From the NCBI GenBank assembly GCA_026414605.1, contig JAOAIP010000066.1, positions 1-47,313 on the forward strand: DNA of 47,313 bases. Direction: 5' to 3'. The position numbers were made by a program, and so were the translations under genes. The notes below the pieces were generated by a model, which did no database searches, was not told the origin of the DNA, and saw nothing but the letters and a program-made list of their open reading frames with translations. Origin of the DNA: Bacteroidia bacterium (GTDB lineage: Bacteria; Bacteroidota; Bacteroidia; B-17B0; Aurantibacillaceae). How positions within the stretch are numbered: position 1 is the first letter of the stretch; the number at the start of each line of letters is the position of its first letter. Positions 25,954 to 36,067 of this stretch are shown one piece after another.

Positions 25954-27936
25954 ATGAAAAAAATAGCAAGTTTTGTAATGATTAGCAGTTTTGTTTTTAA
26001 CTGCTGGATTTCCACAAATGTGGTTTTTTCACAAAATAAAAAAGACAAAAAGTTAAAAGAAACTGTTGTCAAAAAAGATGGGGATGTCTCTGGGCAACAA
26101 GCACAGCAAGATGTTCCTGTTATAGATAGTATTAAAGTTAAAATTAATAAATTAGGACCAAATGTAAATTCTCCTTATGATGAATATGCTCCTAACATCA
26201 GTGCAGATGGATTAGTATTATTCTTTACATCAAAGCGACCTTTTACAGAAAAAGAAAAAGCAAAAAATAAGCCCTCTAAAGAAAAAATTTATATTAGTAA
26301 AAGAAATAGTCCCAATGAAGAATGGGGACCTGCTATTCCACTTTCGGATTCTATCAATATTCCGACAAAGAATGTATCTAATATCGCCATCTCCAATGAT
26401 GGGCAAAGATTATTGATTTATTTTGACGATAAAGGAAATGGTGAAATTTATGAAAGTTATTTAAGAGGTAATGAATGGTCATCACCAAAATCTCTTGGTG
26501 ATCCAATAAATACAGTTTATCACGAGTCATCAGCGAGTTTTTCTCCAGATGGGAAAACAATTTATTTTATTTCTAATAGAAAAGGTGGAAAGGGGGGAAG
26601 AGATATTTGGGTTTCTACTCAAAAAGATAATGGACAATGGACTGAACCTAAAAATTTATCTGAATTAAATACTTCCGAAGATGAAGAAGCCGTTTACATT
26701 CATCCTGATGGAAAAACATTGTATTTTTCTTCAAAAGGATACAAAGGATTGGGAGGATATGATATTTATGTTTCCAGATTTGAAAATGGGAAGTGGCAAC
26801 CTCCTGTAAATATGGGACCTCCGATCAATACACCTGGTGATGATTATTTTTTAGTAATTAATGCCGATGGTACCTTGGGTTATATGGCATCTTCTGGTGG
26901 TGGAGAAAATAGAGATATTTATGAAGTAGTGTTCGAAAAGAAAAAAGCGTTGGTGGATTTATTAAAAGGTGTTGTTAAAGATGCAGATACTCAACAATTT
27001 TTAGAAGCACAAATTGTTAGTAAAATAATGCCCAATAATGAAGAGTATGGAAAATATACTTCTAATAAATCAACGGGTGAATATCTTGCCGCTTTACCAG
27101 GCGGAAAGCAATATCAAGTGATTTGGAGTGCTCCCGATTATGCTCCTTATGATCAAGATTTTGATTTGTCAAATTTGACAGAATACAAAGAAGAAATTTT
27201 GAATATTGAATTATTTAAGAAAGATACTTTTGATAGATATATGAACATAAGTGGTTATGTAACAGATGCTAATGGGCAACCTATTAAACAAATTACTGTT
27301 ATTTTAAAAGCCAAAGATGGCACTTTGGAAAAACAAACTCTAACCGCAGACAATGGATATTTTATTTTCAAACGAGTGCCACGCAATAAAGAATATGACA
27401 TTATAGTAAATTATAATGCAGATTATACTGTAAGGGGTAACGTATTGGACTTGTATAATAAAAGAGGTATAAAAGATCAAAAAATTCACGATCAAATTAC
27501 AGATGATGCGGGGTCTTATCAATTCAAAAAAGAATTAGATGGATTAGAAAAATATCTTATCCCATTTAATAAGGATAATCTTGCCAATGCAGTTCAATTT
27601 GATGATGCTACCTTTCAAAAATTCTTGGCTAAGTATGGCAATTATCAACATCCTGATTTGAGTTTTAAAGTACAAGTTGGTGCTTATGAAAATCCTCAAA
27701 ATTTTGGTATAAAATATAAGAAGCAATTTGAAAAATTAGACAAATTAGAGAATTTAAGACTGGAAGATAATCTTACACGATTTAATTTGTACTCTAATAT
27801 CCCTACATTCAATCAAGCCATTGCACGGCGGAATGAAGCCCGTCAATTAGATCCAAGAGATGCCTTTATCACTATTTATTTCAAAGGACAAAGAATGTTA
27901 ATCAGTAAAGAAATTCTAAAAGCACTTACTAATTAA
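25954..27936 (+). CDS. PD40 propeller / CNA-like / SPOR protein, PorE-related
   Basis: Exported protein of 660 residues (signal peptide about 1-27, ending VVFSQ). Residues about 50-330 contain WD40-like PD40 repeats (SPDGKTIYFISNRKGGKGGRDIW, HPDGKTLYFSSKGYKGLGGYDIY). About 335-430 and 430-520 are carboxypeptidase-regulatory-like beta domains (ISGYVTDANGQPIKQITV). The last 85 residues, beginning LSFKVQVGAYENP, look like a SPOR peptidoglycan-binding domain. T9SS protein PorE combines a propeller, a CRD and an OmpA-like domain; here SPOR seems to replace the OmpA part. It may link a T9SS or other envelope complex to the cell wall; this is inference. The ATG at 25954 is preferred over a TTG at 25903 because a TACATTTG promoter element sits at 25928-25935. 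Confidence 0.8.
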   Translation: MKKIASFVMISSFVFNCWISTNVVFSQNKKDKKLKETVVKKDGDVSGQQAQQDVPVIDSIKVKINKLGPNVNSPYDEYAPNISADGLVLFFTSKRPFTEKEKAKNKPSKEKIYISKRNSPNEEWGPAIPLSDSINIPTKNVSNIAISNDGQRLLIYFDDKGNGEIYESYLRGNEWSSPKSLGDPINTVYHESSASFSPDGKTIYFISNRKGGKGGRDIWVSTQKDNGQWTEPKNLSELNTSEDEEAVYIHPDGKTLYFSSKGYKGLGGYDIYVSRFENGKWQPPVNMGPPINTPGDDYFLVINADGTLGYMASSGGGENRDIYEVVFEKKKALVDLLKGVVKDADTQQFLEAQIVSKIMPNNEEYGKYTSNKSTGEYLAALPGGKQYQVIWSAPDYAPYDQDFDLSNLTEYKEEILNIELFKKDTFDRYMNISGYVTDANGQPIKQITVILKAKDGTLEKQTLTADNGYFIFKRVPRNKEYDIIVNYNADYTVRGNVLDLYNKRGIKDQKIHDQITDDAGSYQFKKELDGLEKYLIPFNKDNLANAVQFDDATFQKFLAKYGNYQHPDLSFKVQVGAYENPQNFGIKYKKQFEKLDKLENLRLEDNLTRFNLYSNIPTFNQAIARRNEARQLDPRDAFITIYFKGQRMLISKEILKALTN

Positions 27937-27951
27937 GCATTGGTTTATTCT

Positions 27952-29169
27952 TTAAAAATTATTTGTCCACTCTATAATGAGACGAAAAATTTTTTCATAA
28001 TTATTAAACTTCAAATTTTGAGGAACATCTTGTGTATCGTGATATGCTGTAATGTCGCCCAGTGTGTAAATAAAAAAACTTTTTATTCCTCTTTCTGTAA
28101 ACCAATAATGATCGCTGTTTTGGGCTTTGCCTCTACTTTTAATGGGGATATTAAAATTTTTTTCTTTGTTGATTGTTTCTAATTTTTGAAAATCCTTTTC
28201 AAAAATTTTACCATTCACTACCATAATCCCTTCGCTTCCTCCGCCCATCAAATCAAGATTTATCAAGCATTTGATTCTCTTCAAGTCAAATAAAGGATGT
28301 TCTACGTAATATTGTGACCCTACTAATCCAATTTCTTCTCCTGTAAAAAAATAAAATGCTACTGAATATCGGTGAGGATGTGTTTTAAAATATCGCAGTA
28401 AATCCAATAATACTGCTACACCTGAAGCATTGTCATTTGCCCCAGGAAAGTAAGTAGTATCAATATTTCCAAGATGATCATAATGTGCAGAAAACACAAT
28501 AAAACTATCTGGATACTGAGTTCCAGGAATAAAAGCATAGATATTATCGCTAAAAATTTTTTCTACTTTAGCATCTATTTTGATTTTACAAAAAATCTTC
28601 TTTTCCTTGCTTGATAAGGATTTTTGATGGATATGTATAAGAGCAAAATCTTCTTGAATAGGGGATGCAGAGTGCATTAATTTTTTTTCAAGTTGAATAA
28701 TAATTTTTTTTTCTTGATTTATGTAATGAAGAGAATCGTAATATTCTAATTCTCCACTAAAATCAATAGGTGGACAAGTAGCATCAGGCAAATAATCAAT
28801 ACCTAATAATAATGGTTTATCGTTTATACTTATATTTGATTTTAAGATATTATTAGTGTTTATTGAAAGTTCTGAAGGATTAATTTTATTAGTGAAATTA
28901 AGGTTTTCAAAAGAAATACGTTTTTTGAAATGGTTGCTTTTAGTAATATATTTCTTTAAATCATAAGCACCTATTTTTTGAATTTCTTGAATAATTCTTT
29001 TTTCGGCTTTGTGTATTCCAATATCTTTTGAATTGGGAAATGATGTATATCCTCTTCCTGCATATTCTCTGGATGCTAACTCATTGCAGATGGATTGAAC
29101 ATAAACTATGTCCTGAGCATAATTGAGAGAGATTATTATATTCCAAATAATGAATACAAATTTTTTCAT
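27952..29169 (-). CDS. Secreted M28 family aminopeptidase
   Basis: Predicted exported zinc peptidase of 405 residues with signal peptide about 1-18 (ending LNYAQ). Zinc ligands are in FSAHYDHLGN (His), FPGANDNASGV (Asp), FTGEEIGLVGS (Glu-Glu), NLDLMGGG (Asp) and a C-terminal YHDTQDVP (His). The pattern AHYDHLG...GANDNASG is that of bacterial leucine/arginine aminopeptidase-like M28 enzymes, different from the carboxypeptidase Q type at 4953-6323. It lacks a T9SS C-terminal domain. The start at 29169 is taken; 11 extra residues from 29202 would disrupt the signal. It ends 15 bases from the convergent PD40/SPOR gene. Confidence 0.88.
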   Translation of the reverse strand: MKKFVFIIWNIIISLNYAQDIVYVQSICNELASREYAGRGYTSFPNSKDIGIHKAEKRIIQEIQKIGAYDLKKYITKSNHFKKRISFENLNFTNKINPSELSINTNNILKSNISINDKPLLLGIDYLPDATCPPIDFSGELEYYDSLHYINQEKKIIIQLEKKLMHSASPIQEDFALIHIHQKSLSSKEKKIFCKIKIDAKVEKIFSDNIYAFIPGTQYPDSFIVFSAHYDHLGNIDTTYFPGANDNASGVAVLLDLLRYFKTHPHRYSVAFYFFTGEEIGLVGSQYYVEHPLFDLKRIKCLINLDLMGGGSEGIMVVNGKIFEKDFQKLETINKEKNFNIPIKSRGKAQNSDHYWFTERGIKSFFIYTLGDITAYHDTQDVPQNLKFNNYEKIFRLIIEWTNNF

Positions 29170-29241
29170 TAGATTATTTTTATACAATTTATTTTTACTC
29201 AAAAAATTATTTACAACTACCTACAAAGAATTAATAATATT

Positions 29242-31284
29242 TTATCTCAACAAAGTAATATTTCCTTTAAGTTCTAAGTATTCTCCACGAGAATTTTTGT
29301 AACGAATAAAATAAACATACACACCTTGTGGATAATTACCACCATCCCAAGCCCTATTAATATCGTTCGTTGAAAAAATAACTTGTCCCCATCTATCGTA
29401 AATCCACAAGTGATAATCTTCAGGATTCGGAAATTGGAATATAGGTTTCCATTCATAATTAACTCCATTTGGAGCAAAAGCATTTGGAATAAAAATATCA
29501 CCTTCATCAATGATATAAGCGATGTTAGAATTGGAAGATTCAATAAATCCATAAGGGTTTCCATTGTTTTCAGCGGCTATTACAAGATAACCTATTTTCC
29601 CTTGATGATCATACAAATCAGAATAATTGTCTGTAAAGGTATTCACTCCCAGAGGCACAATGCCACGAGGATTGGCTTCTCTGATATTATCAATGACTCT
29701 GTAAATGTAATAATCATTCACACCAGTTGGCCATCCCTGATAATCATTCCAATCTAAAATTGCTGTAAAAGACAAAGTTTTATCTTTTCTTGCTTTGAGT
29801 AAAATTGTTTTGGTAGTATTGCTTAGATTTCTGCGATTTCCACAACTATCTAAAATGAAAACTTTGTAATAATAGGGGTATTTGGTAGTATTGATAAACG
29901 CAGAATTATCTGTATAAAAATAAGAAGTTTGAAGTGTAGAGGTTGGAATAATTGCAATACTTTGAAAATTTATATTGTCTGAACTTCTTAATAACTCTAT
30001 ACCTTTGGATGTTTTAGTAGTATCTACATAAAAGGCAAGAAAAACTTTGTGTGTATCTTGAACAGTGGCATAACGAATGTAAGCAAAGGATGGAACGGGC
30101 GATCCATAAGCATTAAAACAAATAAGATTAGATGAAACAGTTATTCCTGTAGAACTTTTTGCTCGGATAAAAAAACAATAATTGCTGTTGTAATTGAGTT
30201 GATTATATTGATAAGATAAAGCAGTAGTGCTATCTATAAGGATATAAGGATTCCCATTTTCGGAAGCATAGATAAAGTATTTTATATTTGAATTGGCAAT
30301 AGTGGATGGGTTCCATTGAAGTAAAGTGCTATGGTTACAAACATTATAGTTTGATTTCAAAAATAATGTTGTTTGAGAACCGCTTAAAATACTGACATTG
30401 CGACAACTATCAATAGCAGACACTACAAATTGAACAGAATTAGTAGCAGCAGTTGTATTTGTATAGGTGTATGTTGTATTGTTGTATCCCCATATTGTAT
30501 CAATAGGCACATTGATGCCGTTGATGACTTGATAAATGATATATCCTGCTACATCAGGAGAATTGGAAGCAGACCAACCTAAGACCGTTTGACCATTTGA
30601 TAAAACACTGGCAGAATCTAAGGTAGGCACATTGGGCGGTAAATTGTCCAAAAAAGTACCATTAGCGATATTAGACAATGATGAACAACCTGATGAATCT
30701 TTTAATTCAATATAGTAATAATAACTCAAGCCATTACATAAACGATTGACAGTGTCGTTATATTTATATTGAGATGTATTTGCAAGAAAATTGTAAGGAA
30801 ATGTATTGGTAGTATTTCTGTAAATATCAAATTGAGGATAAGAGGAAGACAAATGCGGAATATGAATGTCATTATAATTTAATTTAGCCACTCCGCCGCC
30901 TATTCCTGTTAAGGATAAAAAGATAGAACGTAATGTATCAGAAAATGCAGATGCAGTCATACCGCCAGGTCCCCATCTTGTACGAATGAAATAGTAACGA
31001 CTTTGTGTATTACCACCTGCACCTATATGAGTAAATGAATTAGTACCAATTGTATTGATAGTAGAGATTAAAAGATATGGACCAAGATTAGAGTTAGATT
31101 GAAAAATTTCGTATGCATAAAATTGATTATTAGGATCAATAGGTGGCGTCCATGTTATGGTAATATCGCCTGAACCATTAATAACAGAAACGCATTTCAA
31201 TTTTGCAGGATATGCTTGCAATCCTTGCGATTTTAAATCAGACAAAATAAATAATCCAACAATTATGGCAATAAAATACTTCAT
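29242..31284 (-). CDS. T9SS type B-sorted surface protein with fibronectin-III-like repeats
   Basis: Surface protein of 680 residues with signal peptide about 1-20 (ending DLKSQ). Most of the length consists of FnIII-like beta domains, recognisable from repeats such as ITITWTPP, GYIIYQVINGI and YFIYASENGNPYILID. The last 85 residues are a gliding-motility-associated (CHU_C/type B) sorting domain: IFIPNAFAPNGVNYEWKP, then LWIYDRWGQVIFS, WDGG and GVYVYFIRYK. Type B cargo usually needs a PorP/SprF-like partner for export, and none is next to it. The ATG at 31284 is preferred to 31359 since it directly precedes the signal sequence. A role in adhesion is likely but not shown. Confidence 0.88.
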   Translation of the reverse strand: MKYFIAIIVGLFILSDLKSQGLQAYPAKLKCVSVINGSGDITITWTPPIDPNNQFYAYEIFQSNSNLGPYLLISTINTIGTNSFTHIGAGGNTQSRYYFIRTRWGPGGMTASAFSDTLRSIFLSLTGIGGGVAKLNYNDIHIPHLSSSYPQFDIYRNTTNTFPYNFLANTSQYKYNDTVNRLCNGLSYYYYIELKDSSGCSSLSNIANGTFLDNLPPNVPTLDSASVLSNGQTVLGWSASNSPDVAGYIIYQVINGINVPIDTIWGYNNTTYTYTNTTAATNSVQFVVSAIDSCRNVSILSGSQTTLFLKSNYNVCNHSTLLQWNPSTIANSNIKYFIYASENGNPYILIDSTTALSYQYNQLNYNSNYCFFIRAKSSTGITVSSNLICFNAYGSPVPSFAYIRYATVQDTHKVFLAFYVDTTKTSKGIELLRSSDNINFQSIAIIPTSTLQTSYFYTDNSAFINTTKYPYYYKVFILDSCGNRRNLSNTTKTILLKARKDKTLSFTAILDWNDYQGWPTGVNDYYIYRVIDNIREANPRGIVPLGVNTFTDNYSDLYDHQGKIGYLVIAAENNGNPYGFIESSNSNIAYIIDEGDIFIPNAFAPNGVNYEWKPIFQFPNPEDYHLWIYDRWGQVIFSTNDINRAWDGGNYPQGVYVYFIRYKNSRGEYLELKGNITLLR

Positions 31285-31526
31285 TCTTGTTGCAAATATA
31301 ACGAATTGTTTTAAAATAAATTGCTTTTGAAAAAATAGAGTTGGGAAAAAAAACTTCATTTTATGATATAAGACAGCACATAGGCGATACGGATTTTGCA
31401 GATTTGAAAGAGATTTGACTATCTGTTTTAATCTGTTCTATATGTTATTATTATTCAAATTCTGATATTTAGTTCCTACAAGACACACTGCTTTTAACTT
31501 TCCACATTCAAACTATTAACTCATTA

Positions 31527-33905
31527 TTAAAAAACAATTCCCATTGTCAAATAAGGCATTATTGGTAATTGATAAATAATATCAAAAGTAAATCTATCTA
31601 CATAAAAGATGTTTTTACGATTGTAGATATTGGTGGCACCTGCATTAAGTTCTAACTTTGTTTTTTCAGAAAAATTATAAAAATAGCGAAAACCAATATC
31701 TAACCTATGATAATCAATCAATCTACCTGAGTTTAATACACCAGGAATATATCCCAAGTTAGCATTTGCATTTACATAGTTAAAATTGATGTTGTTGTTG
31801 AATTGTATATTGGGGTAAAATCCTTGTGTAGGTGTAAATGGATAAGGTGATCCAAAATTCCAACGAGCGTTTATTTCAAATTGTTTTTTTCTACCAAAAG
31901 TATATGATGCTACTATATTGACATTATGTCTTCTATCAAATATAGGTGGGTACTCAAATACTTGTCCTGTTGTAGCATTGCCTGCCCATCTGTGCGTTAC
32001 CATATAAGAATATACTATCCACACATATACTTTTTTGGTTTCGTATTTGAGAGTAAAATCAGCACCTAAGGCATCGCCTTGTTCTATAATGTAAACTTTT
32101 TTATATTCATCAGGGATATTTTGATTGATTTGATTATCGTCGTATAATTTATCTCTATTGATATTGATAATAGTATTGAAGAATTTGTAATAGGATTCTA
32201 CATTGATTTCAAAGAATTTTAAAAAATCATATTCTATACCTGCCACAGTATGCCAAGCTTTTTGAACAGATGAAGAGGTTTGTTTTTTATTACCTTTATT
32301 ATCAAGGTATTCGTTTGGAAATTTATCACTATCAGGTCCGTGAATGTAGCCATAAAACAGATTCACTACATCTCTATCAGAATTAGCACTGAATAAAGAT
32401 TGTGAATAAATACCGCCTGCGGCTTTGAATCTTAAAGTATTTGAGATATTGTATTTGATACCAATTCTTGGTTCAGGTGAAAAGATGTTTAATGTAGCAT
32501 AATACTGTGTTCGTATCCCTGGTTCTATCACAAGATGTTTATCTAAAAGAATCCATCTAAATTTTAAGTAAGCACCTATTGTAGTCGTAGAACGTTGTTC
32601 TTGAATAGCAGAAAAATTAGGGTTCTGAATTTGATAGTCCGTGCTTAAGATATTAGCATCCAATCCAAAGCGAATATCATTTCTTCCAACAAAACGAATA
32701 AAATTAAATCCTGCATCAAAATTATTGACAGCACTTGTTTTACTATCTCCTGTGATAGTGTTATTGGTATATTTAATTTTATAGTTCGAAAAATTGACAA
32801 ATCCATCCATTATCAAATTGGAAGCAGGGGGAATAATATAGAAGGTAGTTCCGCCACCAAAGTTTTTCCATTGAAAAGTAGCAATATTTTTGAAGTCGGC
32901 TTTATCATTAAAGTTAAACGCAAAGAAATTGATTTTAGATCCACTTTGAGTATTGAAAGAAGTTTTTGCATAAATGTCTGTGAAATAATAAGGCAATCCA
33001 TTGGTTTTATTATTAGTGAAATCATTGGCATATTTGTATAGAATGGGCGAGGTTTGCGGCAAATAAGAATGTTTTGCAGAAATGACATAAGAGGCACCTG
33101 CTCTGTTGCTATCTTGTTTGATAATGGGACCTTCTAAACTGAGTTTGCTTGAAAATGTAGATGCTTGGATTTTTCCAGAAATGTGTTGTTTGTTTCCATC
33201 TTTAGTGCGAATGTCCATTATTGCAGAATTTCTACCACCGTATTCAACATTGTATCCTGCTGAATAAACATCTGCTTGTTTGATAATATCATTGTCAAAT
33301 ACTGAGAATAATCCTAATGAATGAAAGGGATTAAAAATTGTCATTCCATCGAGTAAAATTTTATTTTGCACAGGCAATCCACCACGAATATAAATTTGAC
33401 CACCTTGATCGCCTGTTGATACAACACCAGGTAAAACTTGTAAGTATTGAGCAATATCAGGTTCGCCAATACTTGGTAATTTGTTGATAGCAATAGGGTC
33501 AATTTTTGTTACAGCGATATTGACTTTTTCTGTCTTTTCAGTTTGAGCCGCCGATACTTCGACTTCTTGCAGTTGGATGCTTTTTCTTGATCCAAAATAT
33601 TTTTTATTTATCATAGCATTTTCTGTAACTTGAATAACATCTTGAATGGTGTCAAATTCTAATGAAGTAATAACTAATGTTTGAGTACCTACTGGAACTT
33701 TTGAAAGAGTAAAATAGCCATTAATATCTGTACTTACACCTATTGTTGTTCCTTTTATGTAAACATTACAAAAAGCAGCCGATTCTCCTGTGGCTTTAAT
33801 GTATACAACACCTTTAATAGTACCATATTTGGCGTGTTGTCCAAAAAGCAATGTAGTGGTGAATAAAAATAGTTGAATAATAATTGTATTTCTGATGAAG
33901 ATCAT
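31527..33905 (-). CDS. TonB-dependent outer-membrane receptor
   Basis: Outer-membrane transporter of 792 residues. After a signal peptide (about 1-22), a carboxypeptidase-like regulatory domain covers about 25-110 (GVVYIKATGESAAFCNVYIKG, GVSTDINGYFTLSKVP). A plug domain follows at about 120-230 (YLQVLPGVVSTGDQGGQIYIRGG ... NKILLDGMTIFNPFHSLGLF). The rest is a 22-strand barrel ending in an aromatic residue (TMGIVF). No SusD partner is adjacent, which argues against a starch-utilisation-type glycan system; the substrate could be a siderophore, cobalamin or peptide. It lies 242 bases upstream of the FnIII/T9SS gene, separated by an A+T repeat region, so cotranscription is uncertain. Confidence 0.92.
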   Translation of the reverse strand: MIFIRNTIIIQLFLFTTTLLFGQHAKYGTIKGVVYIKATGESAAFCNVYIKGTTIGVSTDINGYFTLSKVPVGTQTLVITSLEFDTIQDVIQVTENAMINKKYFGSRKSIQLQEVEVSAAQTEKTEKVNIAVTKIDPIAINKLPSIGEPDIAQYLQVLPGVVSTGDQGGQIYIRGGLPVQNKILLDGMTIFNPFHSLGLFSVFDNDIIKQADVYSAGYNVEYGGRNSAIMDIRTKDGNKQHISGKIQASTFSSKLSLEGPIIKQDSNRAGASYVISAKHSYLPQTSPILYKYANDFTNNKTNGLPYYFTDIYAKTSFNTQSGSKINFFAFNFNDKADFKNIATFQWKNFGGGTTFYIIPPASNLIMDGFVNFSNYKIKYTNNTITGDSKTSAVNNFDAGFNFIRFVGRNDIRFGLDANILSTDYQIQNPNFSAIQEQRSTTTIGAYLKFRWILLDKHLVIEPGIRTQYYATLNIFSPEPRIGIKYNISNTLRFKAAGGIYSQSLFSANSDRDVVNLFYGYIHGPDSDKFPNEYLDNKGNKKQTSSSVQKAWHTVAGIEYDFLKFFEINVESYYKFFNTIININRDKLYDDNQINQNIPDEYKKVYIIEQGDALGADFTLKYETKKVYVWIVYSYMVTHRWAGNATTGQVFEYPPIFDRRHNVNIVASYTFGRKKQFEINARWNFGSPYPFTPTQGFYPNIQFNNNINFNYVNANANLGYIPGVLNSGRLIDYHRLDIGFRYFYNFSEKTKLELNAGATNIYNRKNIFYVDRFTFDIIYQLPIMPYLTMGIVF

Positions 33906-34065
33906 TTTTTATTTTTTGAGCGTGCTAATGTAGTGTTTAATTTAATTGGATATGTGAGGATTTTAAATTTTTAGAGGGTAAATAATTCATTATGAATACT
34001 TGGTTTATTCTTATTTTCTTATACAATTTCTATAAAATTACCGAAATTAGAGCCAAAATTTTAAT

Positions 34066-35967
34066 GTGAAAAGATATCAGCCCAAAATTTTAAATAGTAT
34101 TTGGAAAATTAATATCCCAAGATTTATCATAATCATTTTTGATTTATTTTTAGCCATAGTTTCATTATTTGTATCCATACTTTTGAGATTTAATTTTGAA
34201 AGCATTCCAGAAGCAGACAAAAAAAATATCCCATTAAATATCGCATTTGTTCTTATAGTTAGATTTATTTTTGAATTGTTATTTAGTATACATAAAGGAA
34301 TGTTACGGCATAGCAGTTCAAGGGATGCATTACGTATTTTTTACAGTACATTATTAGGAACGGCAACATTGTTTGGTATTAATTTTTTTTGGTTATTTAA
34401 ATACGGTCATTTTGTATTTCCCACATCTGTTTTAATAATTGATTTATTGGTTTATATTTTTCTAATGGTTTCTGCAAGAATTTTGGTAAAAACACTTTAT
34501 ATTGAATATAAAAATCCCTATAAAAATAAAAAGTACGTATTAATATATGGTGCAGGGGAAGCAGGGATTATTACCAAACGCACGCTTGATAAAGACAATG
34601 CCGCCCAGTATAAAGTCATTGCTTTTATTGATGATGATGAAAAAAAACAGGGCAAGAGAATTGAAAACACAATGGTTTATTCGCCCGAAGATTTGGACGA
34701 ACTTGTTCAAGACAAATCTATTGATGCTATCATCATAAGCGTTCAAAATTTATCTACGGAAAAAAAACAAGCCATTGCAGAAAAAGCACTGGGTTTGAAT
34801 TTGCAAGTACTTTATGTTCCGCCTGTATCACGGTGGATAAATGGACAATTAAACACGCATCAGATCAAGTCCATTAATATAGAAGATTTGTTGGAAAGAG
34901 AACCTATCAATTTGAACAATCCAAAAGTAAAAGAAGAACTACATAACAAAATTATTCTTATTACAGGATCGGCAGGTTCTATTGGTAGCGAAATAGCCCG
35001 TCAGTGTGCTTATTATCAGCCCAAACATTTGATTTTACTGGATATAGCCGAAACGCCATTATACGAATTAGAACTTGAGATGAAAGAAAAATTCCCTAAT
35101 TTATCTTTTGAAACCGTTATTGGAGATATTAAAAATAAAGTGCGAATGGAAAGAGTATTTTCGCATTTTCATCCTGACATTGTTTTTCACGCAGCAGCAT
35201 ACAAGCATGTTCCAGTGATGGAAGAAAATCCATCTGAAGCGATATTTAATAATGTTTTAGGTACGCAAATAATAGCCGATTTGTGTGAAAAACACAATGT
35301 TCAAAAAATGGTACTAATTTCTACAGATAAAGCAGTGAATCCTACGAATGTGATGGGGGCATCTAAACGCATTGCGGAGATTTATGTGCAAAGTAAAAAT
35401 AAAGTTAGTCAATCGACACGTTATATTACTACACGATTTGGAAATGTTTTAGGTTCTAATGGATCTGTTATTATCCGATTCAAAAAACAAATAGAAAGTG
35501 GAGGACCTGTTACGGTTACACATCCTGATATTACACGTTTTTTTATGACAATCCCAGAGGCGTGTCAATTAGTATTAGAAGCCGCAACGATGGGAAAGGG
35601 AGGAGAAATTTTTGTCTTTGATATGGGAAAGCCCGTAAAAATTTTAGACCTTGCTAAAAAAATGATTCGTTTATCAGGACTTAAAGAAAACGAAGATATT
35701 CAAATTGTATTTACAGGACTTAGACCAGGTGAAAAATTATACGAAGAAGTATTGGCTGATTCAGAATCAACGATACCTACACATCATCCAAAAATTTTGA
35801 TTGGCAAAGTAAGAGAATATGATTTTTCAGAAGTGCAAAAAGAAATAGACCAACTCATCGCTGCATTTGATACACAAGATAATTTTTTGATTGTGCAATT
35901 GATGAAAAAATTAGTCCCCGAATTTTCAAGCAATAATTCAGTATTTGAACAACTTGATAAAAAGTAG
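34066..35967 (+). CDS. Membrane-bound nucleotide-sugar 4,6-dehydratase (PglF/WbpM/CapD type)
   Basis: Enzyme of 633 residues for surface polysaccharide or glycoprotein sugar synthesis, expected to convert UDP-GlcNAc to a 4-keto-6-deoxy sugar. Four N-terminal membrane helices (about 18-145) precede a first Rossmann domain with GAGEAG (162-167). The second, catalytic short-chain dehydrogenase domain begins GSAGSIGS (301-308). The usual YxxxK is M430-x3-K434 in STDKAVNPTNVMGASK, the altered Ser-Met-Lys motif known for this group. The gene starts with GTG at 34066; the ATG two bases earlier runs straight into TGA. It likely serves capsule, LPS or T9SS-cargo glycan assembly. Confidence 0.93.
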   Translation: MKRYQPKILNSIWKINIPRFIIIIFDLFLAIVSLFVSILLRFNFESIPEADKKNIPLNIAFVLIVRFIFELLFSIHKGMLRHSSSRDALRIFYSTLLGTATLFGINFFWLFKYGHFVFPTSVLIIDLLVYIFLMVSARILVKTLYIEYKNPYKNKKYVLIYGAGEAGIITKRTLDKDNAAQYKVIAFIDDDEKKQGKRIENTMVYSPEDLDELVQDKSIDAIIISVQNLSTEKKQAIAEKALGLNLQVLYVPPVSRWINGQLNTHQIKSINIEDLLEREPINLNNPKVKEELHNKIILITGSAGSIGSEIARQCAYYQPKHLILLDIAETPLYELELEMKEKFPNLSFETVIGDIKNKVRMERVFSHFHPDIVFHAAAYKHVPVMEENPSEAIFNNVLGTQIIADLCEKHNVQKMVLISTDKAVNPTNVMGASKRIAEIYVQSKNKVSQSTRYITTRFGNVLGSNGSVIIRFKKQIESGGPVTVTHPDITRFFMTIPEACQLVLEAATMGKGGEIFVFDMGKPVKILDLAKKMIRLSGLKENEDIQIVFTGLRPGEKLYEEVLADSESTIPTHHPKILIGKVREYDFSEVQKEIDQLIAAFDTQDNFLIVQLMKKLVPEFSSNNSVFEQLDKK

Positions 35968-36067
35968 ATTATTTAATTAAGCAATTATAACTTAATCTCT
36001 CTCTTTCTATATTCACTTTTTTGATTTTATTTTTATTATATTTAAGTCCCAAATACTTTAATTGTTA

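Noticed and set aside
31378-31443. Possible second copy of the 21102-21182 inverted repeat
   Set aside because: Only scattered matches (CATAGG.GATAC.GATTT, AATCTGTTCTATATG) and weak arm pairing; too degenerate to call as its own feature.
31527-33905. SusC-type receptor of a glycan-utilisation locus
   Set aside because: There is no SusD partner or glycoside hydrolase next to it, and the length of 792 residues is short for SusC (about 1000).
34064-34069. ATG start for the dehydratase gene
   Set aside because: The ATG at 34064 is followed immediately by TGA; the GTG at 34066 opens the correct frame.
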